Assembly (NCBI RefSeq): GCF_034067285.1
Contig: NZ_CP139286.1
Span: 1,240,001-1,304,000 of the forward strand
Direction: 5' to 3'
DNA from: Acinetobacter pittii
GTDB taxonomy: Bacteria; Pseudomonadota; Gammaproteobacteria; Pseudomonadales; Moraxellaceae
Length of the DNA: 64,000 nt
How positions within the stretch are numbered: position 1 is the first letter of the stretch; every line of letters begins with the position of its first letter. Of this stretch, positions 36,933 through 45,130 are shown piece by piece. The translations under genes and the position numbers were made by a program. Below the pieces are notes generated by a model that worked only from the letters and a program-made list of their open reading frames with translations, searched no databases and was not told where the DNA came from.

Positions 36933-38179
36933 TGAGAGTATTGCTCGATATTCTGTTTGCTTTTGCCTTTTTATATCCCTTACTGATGGCATGGACATGG
37001 ATGGTGGGCGGACTCTGGTTCTTCTTTAAAAGAGAATACCGTGAACAAGCGCTTCCTGAACCTACAGGCGAAGGATGCAGTATCATCATTCCGTGTTTTA
37101 ACGAAGAAGCGCAAGTACGCCAAACAATTCGTTATGCGCTACAAACCCAATATCCTAATTTTGAAGTGATCGCCGTCAATGATGGAAGTAGTGACAGAAC
37201 AGCTGAAATACTTGATGAATTGTCAGCGCAAGATTCACGACTTCGGGTTGTGCATTTGGCAGAAAATCAGGGTAAGGCCGTAGCTTTAAGATCGGGAGTA
37301 TTGGTGAGTAAATACGAATATCTTGTTTGTATTGACGGCGATGCATTACTACATCCGCATGCTGTACTTTGGTTAATGCAGCCCTTTATTAATTTCCCGC
37401 GAATTGGCGCCGTAACGGGTAATCCAAGAATTTTAAACCGATCTAGTATTTTAGGAAAATTACAGGTAGGTGAATTTTCTTCGATTATTGGTTTGATTAA
37501 ACGTGCACAGCGTACATATGGTCGTATTTTTACAGTATCGGGTGTGATTGCAGCATTTCGTAAAACAGCACTTGTTCGAGTGGGATTTTGGTCAGACGAT
37601 AAAATTACTGAAGATATTGATATTTCATGGAAGCTACAGCTCGACCATTGGGATATTCAATATATTCCGCAAGCGCTTTGCTATATCTATATGCCTGAGA
37701 CATTTAAAGGGTTATGGAAACAACGTCTTCGCTGGGCACAAGGTGGGGTAGAGGTTCTTATAGAATATATTCCACAAATGTTCAAACTGCGTGTTCGCAG
37801 AATGTGGCCTGTCATGATTGAGGCGCTAGTCAGTATTATCTGGTCTTATGTCATGATTATGATCTTCACGCTATTTTTTGTGGGATTATTTATTGAACTG
37901 CCTCAACAATGGCAAATCAAAACGCTTATGCCACAGTGGTACGGTGTAATACTCGGCGGAACATGTTTAATTCAGTTTTTAGTGAGTTTGTGGATTGACC
38001 AGCGCTATGACCGAGGGCGTTTCTTTAGAAATTACTTTTGGGTCATTTGGTATCCGTTATTTTTCTGGTTACTGACTTTGTTTACAAGTGTTGTGGCGGT
38101 ACCAAAAACTTTATTTAACACTAAAAAACGTGCTCGCTGGGTAAGTCCAGACCGAGGCTTCCGTGGAGATAACCCATGA
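36932..38179 (+). CDS. pgaC: PNAG synthase glycosyltransferase PgaC
   Basis: Inner-membrane family-2 processive glycosyltransferase that polymerises UDP-GlcNAc into poly-beta-1,6-GlcNAc. Motifs in order: NDGSSDRTAEI (nucleotide binding), CIDGDALL (DxD), TEDIDISW (catalytic base) and QRLRWAQGG (QxxRW acceptor site). One helix at the N-terminus and several at the C-terminus (about 295-315, 340-360, 375-400). 415 residues, somewhat less than E. coli PgaC (441). It overlaps pgaD by ATGA. Known relatives need PgaD and cyclic di-GMP for activity. Confidence 0.95.
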   Translation: MRVLLDILFAFAFLYPLLMAWTWMVGGLWFFFKREYREQALPEPTGEGCSIIIPCFNEEAQVRQTIRYALQTQYPNFEVIAVNDGSSDRTAEILDELSAQDSRLRVVHLAENQGKAVALRSGVLVSKYEYLVCIDGDALLHPHAVLWLMQPFINFPRIGAVTGNPRILNRSSILGKLQVGEFSSIIGLIKRAQRTYGRIFTVSGVIAAFRKTALVRVGFWSDDKITEDIDISWKLQLDHWDIQYIPQALCYIYMPETFKGLWKQRLRWAQGGVEVLIEYIPQMFKLRVRRMWPVMIEALVSIIWSYVMIMIFTLFFVGLFIELPQQWQIKTLMPQWYGVILGGTCLIQFLVSLWIDQRYDRGRFFRNYFWVIWYPLFFWLLTLFTSVVAVPKTLFNTKKRARWVSPDRGFRGDNP

Positions 38180-38634
38180 AACCTGAGGAAAATAAGAATA
38201 TCGAAGCGCTAGATATTCCTGAATATATTGACCAGCCAGAATATGTCAAAAATAAAACGGCAAACTATACATTACAAACAGTTGGTTGGTTCTGTTTAAT
38301 GTGGTTGCTATTTCCGTTGGTTTCATTGTTTTTATGGGTGTTTGAAGGGCATTTAATTTATGACTACGTCTGGGTTGACCATATATCAGAAGTTAAGACC
38401 TTACTACATTTAGCATTGCTCATCGGAATTAGTGCGCTCATTTTAATTTTGTGGGCGAGCTATAACTGGATTAGATTTAGTGGCGAAGATCGACGAGCTA
38501 AGGCACCTAATAGTTCAGTTGAATTACTAGCCGCCCAATTTTTGGTTACGCCCGAGATATTAACTGAGTTGCAAAAAAAACAACGCATCATTTTGCATTA
38601 CGATGATCATGGTAATTTGCAAAAATATGAGTAA
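38176..38634 (+). CDS. pgaD: PNAG synthase accessory protein PgaD
   Basis: Small membrane partner of PgaC, 152 residues with two hydrophobic helices (about 36-57 and 75-97), WFCLMWLLFPLVSLFLWVF and LLHLALLIGISALILILW, followed by NWIRFSGEDRRAKAP and a soluble tail. In E. coli the PgaC-PgaD interface binds cyclic di-GMP. The 4-base overlap with pgaC implies translational coupling. Last gene of the operon, followed by a strong bidirectional terminator. Confidence 0.88.
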   Translation: MKPEENKNIEALDIPEYIDQPEYVKNKTANYTLQTVGWFCLMWLLFPLVSLFLWVFEGHLIYDYVWVDHISEVKTLLHLALLIGISALILILWASYNWIRFSGEDRRAKAPNSSVELLAAQFLVTPEILTELQKKQRIILHYDDHGNLQKYE

Positions 38635-38635
38635 A

Positions 38636-38672
38636 TAAAAAAAAGCATGGTTTAAAAACCATGCTTTTTTTT
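38636..38672. terminator. Bidirectional terminator between pgaD and the monooxygenase remnant
   Basis: AAAAAAAAGCATGGTTT / AAACCATGCTTTTTTTT with a 2-nt nominal loop, serving convergent genes on both strands. Confidence 0.9.
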
Positions 38673-38677
38673 TATTT

Positions 38678-39241
38678 TTATACGGTGGTTCTAATAATGA
38701 TATCAATGGGGTGTTCTATACCGTCCATACTATGAATAGAAGTAGGGGTAATCTTAACAATGGGCCAAGTTTGTAATTTACAGTTAGGTTTTTGAAGTGC
38801 AGCATAATAGCTATCAGATTTAAAAAATACTTTTTTGCTGGTTGCAATATTGGGGGTTAAAAGGCGTTTAAGCCACGTTTCACTCACTTGCGTGTCAAGA
38901 AAACGTAAGGCCAAAAGACTTTTTACTCGATTGTTAAATAATCTCCGGTTTTTGATAATGAGTGGATGGGTAATTAACTTATTTGTGCCCATTTGACTGT
39001 GGGGCAAAATAAAGTGTGGCGTGATTTGAAATACAGTCACAAATTTTGCTTGCTGACAGATTTTTTCAAGATGCGTCACGCTATCTTGATTAGTACCAAT
39101 AATTGCGACAGTTGAATGTGAAAAGTCAAATTCTTTAATTGAACTTGATGAAATCACTTGTCCAGTAAAACCTTCAAAATCTTGAGAAGTATTCTGAAAA
39201 ATTACTGATTTTGAAGTGTTATTTTTAATATTAATACTCAT
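38678..39241 (-). pseudogene. Truncated flavin monooxygenase-like protein (internal domain only)
   Basis: 187 residues that line up with the middle of Baeyer-Villiger/CzcO-type flavin monooxygenases: GFTGQVISSSSIKEFDF, VAIIGTNQDSVTHLE (where the NADPH Rossmann glycines should be), VTVFQITPHFILPHS, LKRLLTPNIATSKKVFF, SYYAALQKPNCKL and IEHPIDIIIRTT. The N-terminal FAD domain and the last 100 or more residues are missing. The NADPH motif GxGxSG has become GTNQDS and the usual TGF after IIIRTT is lost. Either a decayed gene still open by chance or a small protein reused for something else. An enzyme is unlikely. Confidence 0.65.
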
Positions 39242-39343
39242 TTTCCAAAAGTCCTTTTGGTTTTTAAATCATGATGTTTTTATCGTTTTAATATAAATAA
39301 CCAAGCAGGAAGTTGGGGTAAAGTCTTTTCAGATAGATGGTCG

Positions 39344-39374
39344 TCCCATACTCAAAATCAATTCAAGTATGGGA
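39344..39374 (-). terminator. Stem-loop after the luciferase-like gene
   Basis: TCCCATACT (39344-39352) and AGTATGGGA (39366-39374), a perfect 9-bp stem with a 13-nt loop. There is no U-run after it on the minus strand, so it may be an mRNA 3' structure and not a classic terminator. Confidence 0.5.
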
Positions 39375-39389
39375 ATGTGAGACGGAGTT

Positions 39390-40394
39390 TTAATGTTCTG
39401 TTTTTACATTCATGAGCTGGGTAAAGCTTTCTAAACGTTTAGCTGTATCGTATACATCACATGTAAAAATAAACTCATCAACATCGTATGTTGCTAAAAG
39501 CTTTTGTAAACCAGTGCGAACTGTATCTACAGAACCAATTTGCGCCATTGCATAGAAGTTTTCGACAGACAGTTGTTCTGCTGTATTCCATAATCCCTGC
39601 ATTGACTCAACTGGAGGTTTAAGCTTTAAGCTTTCTCCGCGGATTAAACCTAGTACGCGTTGGTATGCGCTGGTTGCTAAATATTGTGCTTCTTCATCTG
39701 TGTCTGCCACAACAACAGGCACACCCATTGAAACATATGGTTTATCTAGGTATTCAGAAGGTTCAAAGTTCTCTCGATAGAGTTGAATCGCTTGACCTAA
39801 CATACGTGGGGCAAAATGGGATGCAAATGAGTACGGAAGTCCAAGTTTTGCCGCAAGTTGCGCACTAAAAAGGCTAGACCCCAGTAACCAAACAGGAACA
39901 TGGGTACTTTGTCCTGGTGTAGCAATAATTTTTTGTCCTGCCTGAGGTACATCGAAATATTTTAAGATTTCGACAACATCTCTTGGAAACTGGTCTTCTG
40001 TTTCTTGATGACCCCGGCGTAGAGCTCGCATTGTGAGTTGGTCTGTACCAGGAGCACGACCTAAACCAAGTTCAATACGATTTGGATAGAGTGTAGCAAG
40101 TGTCCCAAATTGTTCGGCGACAACGAGAGGGGCATGATTAGGGAGCATAATCCCACCCGAACCTAAACGAATGTGCTGTGTGTGTGCTGCAATGAAACCG
40201 AGCAAGACGGCTGTAGCTGAACTTGCGATACCATCCATGTTGTGATGCTCTGCCAGCCAGAAACGTTCATAACCTAGCTTTTCTGCATGTTGTGCTAATT
40301 CTAGTGCGTGGCGCAATGAAAATTCGATGGTTTTATCATTACGAATGGGAGCAAGTTCCAAAATTGAAAACTTGGTATCTTGAAGTGATCGCAT
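39390..40394 (-). CDS. Luciferase-like (LLM class) flavin-dependent oxidoreductase
   Basis: Single-subunit luciferase-like monooxygenase of the group often labelled YhbW-like, 334 residues. Seen: [19 protein letters not shown] at the N-terminus, [60 protein letters not shown], and [20 protein letters not shown]. These bind FMN in a TIM barrel. The natural substrate cannot be told from sequence. The start has a cluster of CGATAT inverted repeats upstream, so it is probably controlled by a dedicated repressor. It is not in an operon with its neighbours. Confidence 0.88.
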   Translation of the reverse strand: MRSLQDTKFSILELAPIRNDKTIEFSLRHALELAQHAEKLGYERFWLAEHHNMDGIASSATAVLLGFIAAHTQHIRLGSGGIMLPNHAPLVVAEQFGTLATLYPNRIELGLGRAPGTDQLTMRALRRGHQETEDQFPRDVVEILKYFDVPQAGQKIIATPGQSTHVPVWLLGSSLFSAQLAAKLGLPYSFASHFAPRMLGQAIQLYRENFEPSEYLDKPYVSMGVPVVVADTDEEAQYLATSAYQRVLGLIRGESLKLKPPVESMQGLWNTAEQLSVENFYAMAQIGSVDTVRTGLQKLLATYDVDEFIFTCDVYDTAKRLESFTQLMNVKTEH

Positions 40395-40395
40395 G

Positions 40396-40469
40396 CGATA
40401 TTCTCGAATAAGGATATATCGAAATACTACGATATATGAAGTTCGATGTATATCGTTTTTTTTCGATAT
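40396..40469 (-). promoter_or_regulatory. Cluster of CGATAT inverted repeats upstream of the luciferase-like gene
   Basis: CGATAT half-sites at 40396-40401, ATATATCG (40414-40421) facing CGATATAT (40430-40437) with 8-bp spacing, CGATGTATATCG (40444-40455), and CGATAT again at 40464-40469. Spacing and symmetry look like an operator array for a dimeric repressor. It overlaps where the promoter should be. Confidence 0.55.
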
Positions 40470-40485
40470 TAATTTTTATCATACA

Positions 40486-40513
40486 ATAAAAAAGCACCCG
40501 AAGGTGCTATTTT
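40486..40513 (-). terminator. Terminator after glycine-zipper gene 1
   Basis: AAAAAAGCACC-CGAA-GGTGCT stem with U-run on the minus strand. It is nearly identical to the terminator after the paralogue at 41224-41248. Confidence 0.85.
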
Positions 40514-40527
40514 GACTCATATATAAA

Positions 40528-41034
40528 TTAACGATTTTTATACCAGCCACGGTGTAAGCCATTGTCGTGGCGGTGACGTCCACCTTTATAATAACGGCGG
40601 TCACCATCGTAATATCTACGGTCATCACGATCATAACGACCACGGTCGTAACGGTCATCGTAATTACGGTCTTCAGCTACTTTACGACCGAGTGCCGAAC
40701 CACCAGCTGCACCTACTGCTGCACCGATGTAACCACCATTTGTACCGCCCATATTTTTACCAACGGTATAGCCAGCACCACCACCTAATGCACCGCCAAT
40801 CGCAGCTTCTGTACGATTGCGACGGTCACTCGCTGCAGCTGCACCACCAGCTCCACCTAAAGCAGCACCAATTGTCGCTCCAGATGTACCACCAATGCTT
40901 TTACCAATCGCTGTACCAACTACACTACCTAAAGCAGATGTTGCAGCAACACGTGTACCATTATCTGCATGTGCAACTGTTACCATAGAAGACGTTGCAA
41001 GTACTGCACTAGCTAACCAAATATTCATTTTCAT
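40528..41034 (-). CDS. Exported glycine-zipper protein, paralogue 1
   Basis: 168 residues. A signal peptide (MKMNIWLASAVLATSSMVTV, cleaved after AHA) leads into a domain of GxxxG repeats (VVGTAIGKSIGGTSGATIG, AALGGAGGAAAAS, GGALGGGAGYTVGKNMGG, GAAVGAAGGSALG) of the glycine-zipper type that insert in or lie on membranes. The C-terminal tail is Arg/Asp/Tyr-rich (YDDRYDRGRYDRDDRRYYDG) and absent from the neighbouring paralogue. The start ATG has GGAG 8 bases upstream, below a GTCCTTTT/AAAGGAC hairpin. Role unknown; relatives are cell-envelope stress-type proteins. Confidence 0.8.
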   Translation of the reverse strand: MKMNIWLASAVLATSSMVTVAHADNGTRVAATSALGSVVGTAIGKSIGGTSGATIGAALGGAGGAAAASDRRNRTEAAIGGALGGGAGYTVGKNMGGTNGGYIGAAVGAAGGSALGRKVAEDRNYDDRYDRGRYDRDDRRYYDGDRRYYKGGRHRHDNGLHRGWYKNR

Positions 41035-41047
41035 CTTGGAACTCCAT

Positions 41048-41067
41048 GTCCTTTTTACTGAAAGGAC
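41048..41067 (-). promoter_or_regulatory. Leader hairpin of glycine-zipper gene 1
   Basis: GTCCTTTT / AAAGGAC stem directly before the GGAG ribosome site. A similar stem occurs at the same place before paralogue 2. Confidence 0.45.
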
Positions 41068-41223
41068 AGTATTTTTATCTTGAGGTAAATGTAATAAAAA
41101 ATTTCGTGATAATTATGGAGAAGCCAAACGGAGATACGAGTGTTTTGTGTCGGTTTGTATGGTTTGTATTAATATGTGGATAAATCATGTGCATACAAAA
41201 GGGTAGCGTGAAAATCTATTAAA

Positions 41224-41248
41224 AATAAAAAAGCACCCGAAGGTGCTT
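41224..41248 (-). terminator. Terminator after glycine-zipper gene 2
   Basis: AAAAAAGCACC-CGAA-GGTGCTT stem with U-run, matching the one after paralogue 1. The duplication therefore included the terminator. Confidence 0.85.
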
Positions 41249-41271
41249 AAATGTCTATTCATCAACTTTGA

Positions 41272-41691
41272 TTAGTGATGACGACGGTGTTTTTTCTTCC
41301 AGTGCTTAGACGATCTGTCAGCATCACGGTCTTTAGAGATTTTATTACCTAAAGCAGAACCACCTGCCGCGCCTAAAGCAGCACCGATGTAACCACCGTT
41401 TGTACCGCCCATGCTTTTACCAACGGTATAACCAGCACCACCGCCTAAACCACCGCCAATTGCAGATTCTGTACGGTGACGACGATCACTTGCAACAGCT
41501 GCACCACCAGCACCACCTAAAGCAGCACCAATTGTTGCGCCAGAAGTACCGCCCATACTTTTACCAATTGCAGTACCAGCGACACTACCTAGAGCAGAAG
41601 CAGCTGCTACATGTGTTGTATTGTCAGCATGCGCTACAGTAACCATAGAAGTTGCTAAAACAGCGCTACATAACCAAGCATTTAATTTCAT
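41272..41691 (-). CDS. Exported glycine-zipper protein, paralogue 2
   Basis: 139 residues, closely similar to the 168-residue neighbour over the signal peptide and all glycine-zipper repeats (SVAGTAIGKSMGGTSGATIG, AALGGAGGAAVASDRRHRTE, GGGLGGGAGYTVGKSMGG, GAALGAAGGSALGNK). It ends in a short basic tail (KHWKKKHRRHH) in place of the Arg/Asp/Tyr extension. Both are in the same direction 238 bases apart and share leader hairpin, ribosome site and terminator, so they arose by tandem duplication and then diverged at the C-terminus. Confidence 0.8.
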   Translation of the reverse strand: MKLNAWLCSAVLATSMVTVAHADNTTHVAAASALGSVAGTAIGKSMGGTSGATIGAALGGAGGAAVASDRRHRTESAIGGGLGGGAGYTVGKSMGGTNGGYIGAALGAAGGSALGNKISKDRDADRSSKHWKKKHRRHH

Positions 41692-41703
41692 TTTCTACTC
41701 CGT

Positions 41704-41720
41704 GTCCTTAACTGCAGGAC
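41704..41720 (-). promoter_or_regulatory. Leader hairpin of glycine-zipper gene 2
   Basis: GTCCT / AGGAC stem just above the CGGAGT ribosome site, the counterpart of the hairpin at 41048-41067. Confidence 0.4.
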
Positions 41721-41883
41721 CCCTAATCTTTTGTTACGGCAAATGTAACAAAACACTTCTCCTAAAATATGGAGAACCATCTTTTGAGTATTGCAGTTTA
41801 GTGTCTGGTTTGTATGTTTTCTATTAAAATAGAGTATTTAATGCTCATATAGAAAAAGTAATTCTCATTTAACATTCTTAAGT

Positions 41884-42789
41884 TTATTTACGGTCAGTTG
41901 AACACAAGAAGTCAATGAAAGCTCGTGTGGCGGAAGACATATGCTTATGTTGTGCATATAGTAAAGAGAAAGGGCGTGTGTGACCTGCATATGGCTCAAG
42001 TAAAGGCTGTAGCGTTCCTTGTTGAATTTTTTCATTAACGATAAAGTCGTAACTCTGGCATATCCCTAGTCCATTTTCAGCAAGAGACACGACTCCTAAA
42101 ATATCTTCTTTTACTAAAATCCGATTTGTTGGTATCCACTGAATTTCCTGATCTATATCTTTAAGAAACCATGGAGTGACCTTACCATTACTTGGTAACT
42201 CAAAGGCTATACATTGATGATGATTTAATTCTTCTAGCGTTTTTGGAATACCCATACGTTTTAAATAAGTGGGTGAGGCAACAAGTTTTAAAGGGGCCTG
42301 CTCTAAAGGTCGAGCTACAAAAGAGCTATTTGGAAGATGTCCTTGACGAATAGCTAAATCAAATCCTTCAGCAATTAAATCAACGTTTCGATTAGAAATA
42401 CTGATTTCAATTTGAATGTCCGGATATTGCAAAAGAAATTTTTCTAATAAGGGAGGTAACCGATAATGCCCATAAGTTGTAGGAACACTTAATTTAATCT
42501 TTCCAGAAATTTGTAGTTGTTCACCTTGAATCACACGCTCTGCATGGTCAATTAACTGAAAAGCATGTTGCATTTTTTCATAATAAAGTTGACCAGCTTC
42601 AGTCAGACTTAAATGGCGAGTCGTTCGTCTAAAAAACTGTATCCCTAATTTTTTCTCTAGCCGTGTAATTGTTCTACTAATAACGGAGGGTGTGGTGGAC
42701 AAATAAATCGCCGCTGCGCTAATAGAAAGCTTCTCAGCTACAATTAAAAACACTTCAACATCGGCAAGGTAGTCAAATTGGCGAGACAT
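41884..42789 (-). CDS. LysR-family transcriptional regulator
   Basis: 301-residue LTTR. The N-terminal winged helix is clear: SISAAAIYLSTTPSVISRT, then ITRLEKKLGIQFFRRTTRHL and SLTEAGQLYYEKM. The remainder (about 90-300) is the periplasmic-binding-protein-like effector domain, of the CrgA-like subgroup judging from GKIKLSVPTTYGHYRLPPLL and FDLAIRQGHLPNSS. Divergent from the exported DJ-1/PfpI-family gene with 119 bases between, the usual layout for a LysR protein and its target. The effector is not known. Confidence 0.88.
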   Translation of the reverse strand: MSRQFDYLADVEVFLIVAEKLSISAAAIYLSTTPSVISRTITRLEKKLGIQFFRRTTRHLSLTEAGQLYYEKMQHAFQLIDHAERVIQGEQLQISGKIKLSVPTTYGHYRLPPLLEKFLLQYPDIQIEISISNRNVDLIAEGFDLAIRQGHLPNSSFVARPLEQAPLKLVASPTYLKRMGIPKTLEELNHHQCIAFELPSNGKVTPWFLKDIDQEIQWIPTNRILVKEDILGVVSLAENGLGICQSYDFIVNEKIQQGTLQPLLEPYAGHTRPFSLLYAQHKHMSSATRAFIDFLCSTDRK

Positions 42790-42908
42790 TTTGTCCTCAA
42801 ACGCAAAAAAGATTTGTAAATGGAGTTGTTTTTCTACCTCTGGGGTAAAAATAGAATATATCCATCCCAGTTATAAATCCAGCAAATGCTTGGAATGAAG
42901 GTCGAATA

Positions 42909-43748
42909 ATGAAGATGTTAAATAAAATAATGTTTGCAATGATTACCGCTTCAGCAGCGTTAAGTGCAAATGCAGCTCATGTATTGGTTGTGTTGTCTGA
43001 TGAAGCCCAATTAGAGCTAAAGAATAATCAGGTTTTTAAAACAGGTTTTTACCTTAATGAATTGATGCAGCCTACAAAAATGCTTTTAGATGCAGGCCAC
43101 ACAGTAACTTTTGCGACCCCTCATGGTAAAGCTCCGACTTTAGATGAGTCATCAAATAGTGCAATGTATTTTAACCAAGATGAAAAAGCGTTAAAGCAAT
43201 ATGCAGGTTTATTGCATAATCTAAAGTTAACCTCTCCTCAAGATTCTCCAGTTTTGAGTTTGTCTCGTATCGAGCAAATTGGGTTTGATAAGTTTGATGC
43301 GATTTATATTCCGGGTGGACATGCGCCCATGCAAGACTTATTAAAAGATAAACAGCTTGGCAAAGTTCTCACGGCTTTTCATAAAGCTGGAAAACCTACC
43401 GCATTGGTTTGTCATGGTCCTATCGCTTTAATGTCAACTTTACCTAATGCTTCGGAAGTAGTTAGCCAACTAGAACAAGGTAAAACAGTCAAAACTGGTG
43501 AATGGATTTATAAAAATTATCGAATGACGGTGATTAGCAATCAAGAAGAAGAGCAAGCAAAAGCTTTATTAAAAGGTGGTGAAATGAAGTTCTATCCGCA
43601 AACGGCTCTACAGTCTATAGGAGGTAAATATCAAAGTAATACAACTGCCTGGACTCCAAACGTGGTGGTAGATCGTGAGCTTATTACTGGGCAAAATCCA
43701 GCCTCGGCTGTTCTTGTCGGTAAAACTTTGTTAGGGAAATTAAAATAA
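42909..43748 (+). CDS. Exported DJ-1/PfpI-family protein
   Basis: 279 residues with a signal peptide (IMFAMITASAALSANAA, cleavage about 23), which is unusual because most DJ-1/PfpI proteins are cytosolic. The fold is shown by VLVVLSDE at the first strand, a conserved glutamate in TGFYLNEL (Glu51), DAIYIPGGHAPMQDL and the nucleophile elbow ALVCHGPIAL with Cys168-His169. This Glu-Cys-His set suits the Hsp31/glyoxalase III-like class, which can hydrate methylglyoxal, but activity is not shown. Divergent from a LysR regulator. AAGG ribosome site. Confidence 0.8.
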   Translation: MKMLNKIMFAMITASAALSANAAHVLVVLSDEAQLELKNNQVFKTGFYLNELMQPTKMLLDAGHTVTFATPHGKAPTLDESSNSAMYFNQDEKALKQYAGLLHNLKLTSPQDSPVLSLSRIEQIGFDKFDAIYIPGGHAPMQDLLKDKQLGKVLTAFHKAGKPTALVCHGPIALMSTLPNASEVVSQLEQGKTVKTGEWIYKNYRMTVISNQEEEQAKALLKGGEMKFYPQTALQSIGGKYQSNTTAWTPNVVVDRELITGQNPASAVLVGKTLLGKLK

Positions 43749-43760
43749 GATAACCGTGAT

Positions 43761-43788
43761 AGAGAGGCTTTAGAAATAAAGTCTCTCT
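43761..43788 (+). terminator. Stem-loop after the DJ-1/PfpI gene
   Basis: AGAGAGGCTTTA / TAAAGTCTCTCT, 12 bp with one G-U pair and a GAAA loop. The following sequence has few Ts, so it may stabilise the mRNA end more than terminate. Confidence 0.55.
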
Positions 43789-44041
43789 TGTCATAGACGC
43801 TTTAAAAAGCTGATTTATTATTCTTAATAAAAAGCAAAATTCTAGATTACTCGATAAATCTCATCTGAAATCATTGTATTGATATACCGCTACTGACTAT
43901 GAAAGTTGATGAATTAGCTGATTATATATGTCATTTAAGCGCCATAATCTGTAAACTATGCGCTATTTTTACGATTTTGCTTATCTTCTATACTTACATA
44001 GCGTTCGATAAGCTTTTTGGACTTTTGAGATATTTCCTCTT

Positions 44042-45130
44042 ATGAAAGCGTCACTCCGTTTACGACTTGATCAACTCTGTGATCGACATGAAGAACTTAC
44101 TGCATTGCTTGCAGATGCTGAAGTGATCTCCGATAACAAACGTTTCCGTAAATTGTCTCGTGAACATAGTGATTTATCTGAAATTACCGAAGTTTGGGGT
44201 AAATACCGTCAAGCAGAAGAAGATATTGAAACTGCTGAGATGATGAAGTCTGACCCAGACTTCAAAGATATGGCAGAAGAAGAAATTCAGGCGAATAAAA
44301 CATTGCTTGAAGAATTAGAAAGCCAGCTCAATATTTTAATGATTCCAAAAGATCCAAATGACTCTAACGCGGCTTATTTAGAAATTCGCGCTGGAACAGG
44401 TGGTGATGAGGCCGCAATTTTCTCTGGTGATTTATTCCGCATGTACAGTAAATATGCCGAGACACAAGGTTGGCGTATTGAAGTTCTTTCTGAAAATGAA
44501 GGCGAGCATGGTGGTTTTAAAGAAGTCATTTGCCGCGTAGATGGTGATGGCGTTTACGGTCGCTTAAAATTTGAAAGTGGTGCTCACCGAGTGCAACGAG
44601 TTCCTGCAACTGAATCACAAGGGCGCGTTCATACTTCAGCATGTACAGTTGCGATCTTGCCTGAAATTGATGTCGATACCAACGTTGAAATTAATCCGGC
44701 AGATTTACGTATTGATACTTACCGTGCATCTGGTGCAGGTGGTCAGCACATTAACAAAACTGACTCGGCAGTGCGTATTACCCACATCCCAACGGGTACA
44801 GTGGTTGAGTGCCAAGAAGAACGTTCACAGCATAAAAACAAAGCTAAAGCGATGGCTCTTTTGGTATCGCGTTTAGAAAATGCCAAACGTGCAGCAGCTG
44901 ATGCAGCAACTTCTGAAATGCGTCGTGATTTAGTAGGTTCTGGTGACCGTTCGGAACGTATCCGTACTTATAACTACCCACAAGGGCGTATGACTGACCA
45001 TCGTATTAACTTAACTTTATATAAGTTAGACGCGATTATGGAAGGCGATTTAACTGAGTTGCTTGATAGCTTACACCGTGAATATCAGGCAGATCAGTTA
45101 GCGATGCTTGCACAGGAAAATGGCGGCTAA
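44042..45130 (+). CDS. prfA: Peptide chain release factor 1
   Basis: RF1 reads stop codons UAA and UAG. The stop-recognition tripeptide is PAT at residues 188-190 ([19 protein letters not shown]), which distinguishes RF1 from RF2 (SPF). The catalytic GGQ is at 233-235 in [17 protein letters not shown]; its glutamine is the substrate of PrmC, encoded by the next gene. 362 residues, about the E. coli length of 360. The start is not strongly backed by a ribosome site. Its stop overlaps the prmC start by one base (TAATG). Confidence 0.97.
   Translation: MKASLRLRLDQLCDRHEELTALLADAEVISDNKRFRKLSREHSDLSEITEVWGKYRQAEEDIETAEMMKSDPDFKDMAEEEIQANKTLLEELESQLNILMIPKDPNDSNAAYLEIRAGTGGDEAAIFSGDLFRMYSKYAETQGWRIEVLSENEGEHGGFKEVICRVDGDGVYGRLKFESGAHRVQRVPATESQGRVHTSACTVAILPEIDVDTNVEINPADLRIDTYRASGAGGQHINKTDSAVRITHIPTGTVVECQEERSQHKNKAKAMALLVSRLENAKRAAADAATSEMRRDLVGSGDRSERIRTYNYPQGRMTDHRINLTLYKLDAIMEGDLTELLDSLHREYQADQLAMLAQENGG

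Noticed and set aside
40567..41083. Plus-strand ORFs of 73-98 residues across the first glycine-zipper gene
   Set aside because: Low-complexity His/Gln/Leu or Thr/Ile sequence arising from the repetitive GGT/GCT codons on the other strand.
41400..41642. Plus-strand ORF over the second glycine-zipper gene
   Set aside because: Same cause as for its neighbour: antisense translation of glycine repeats.
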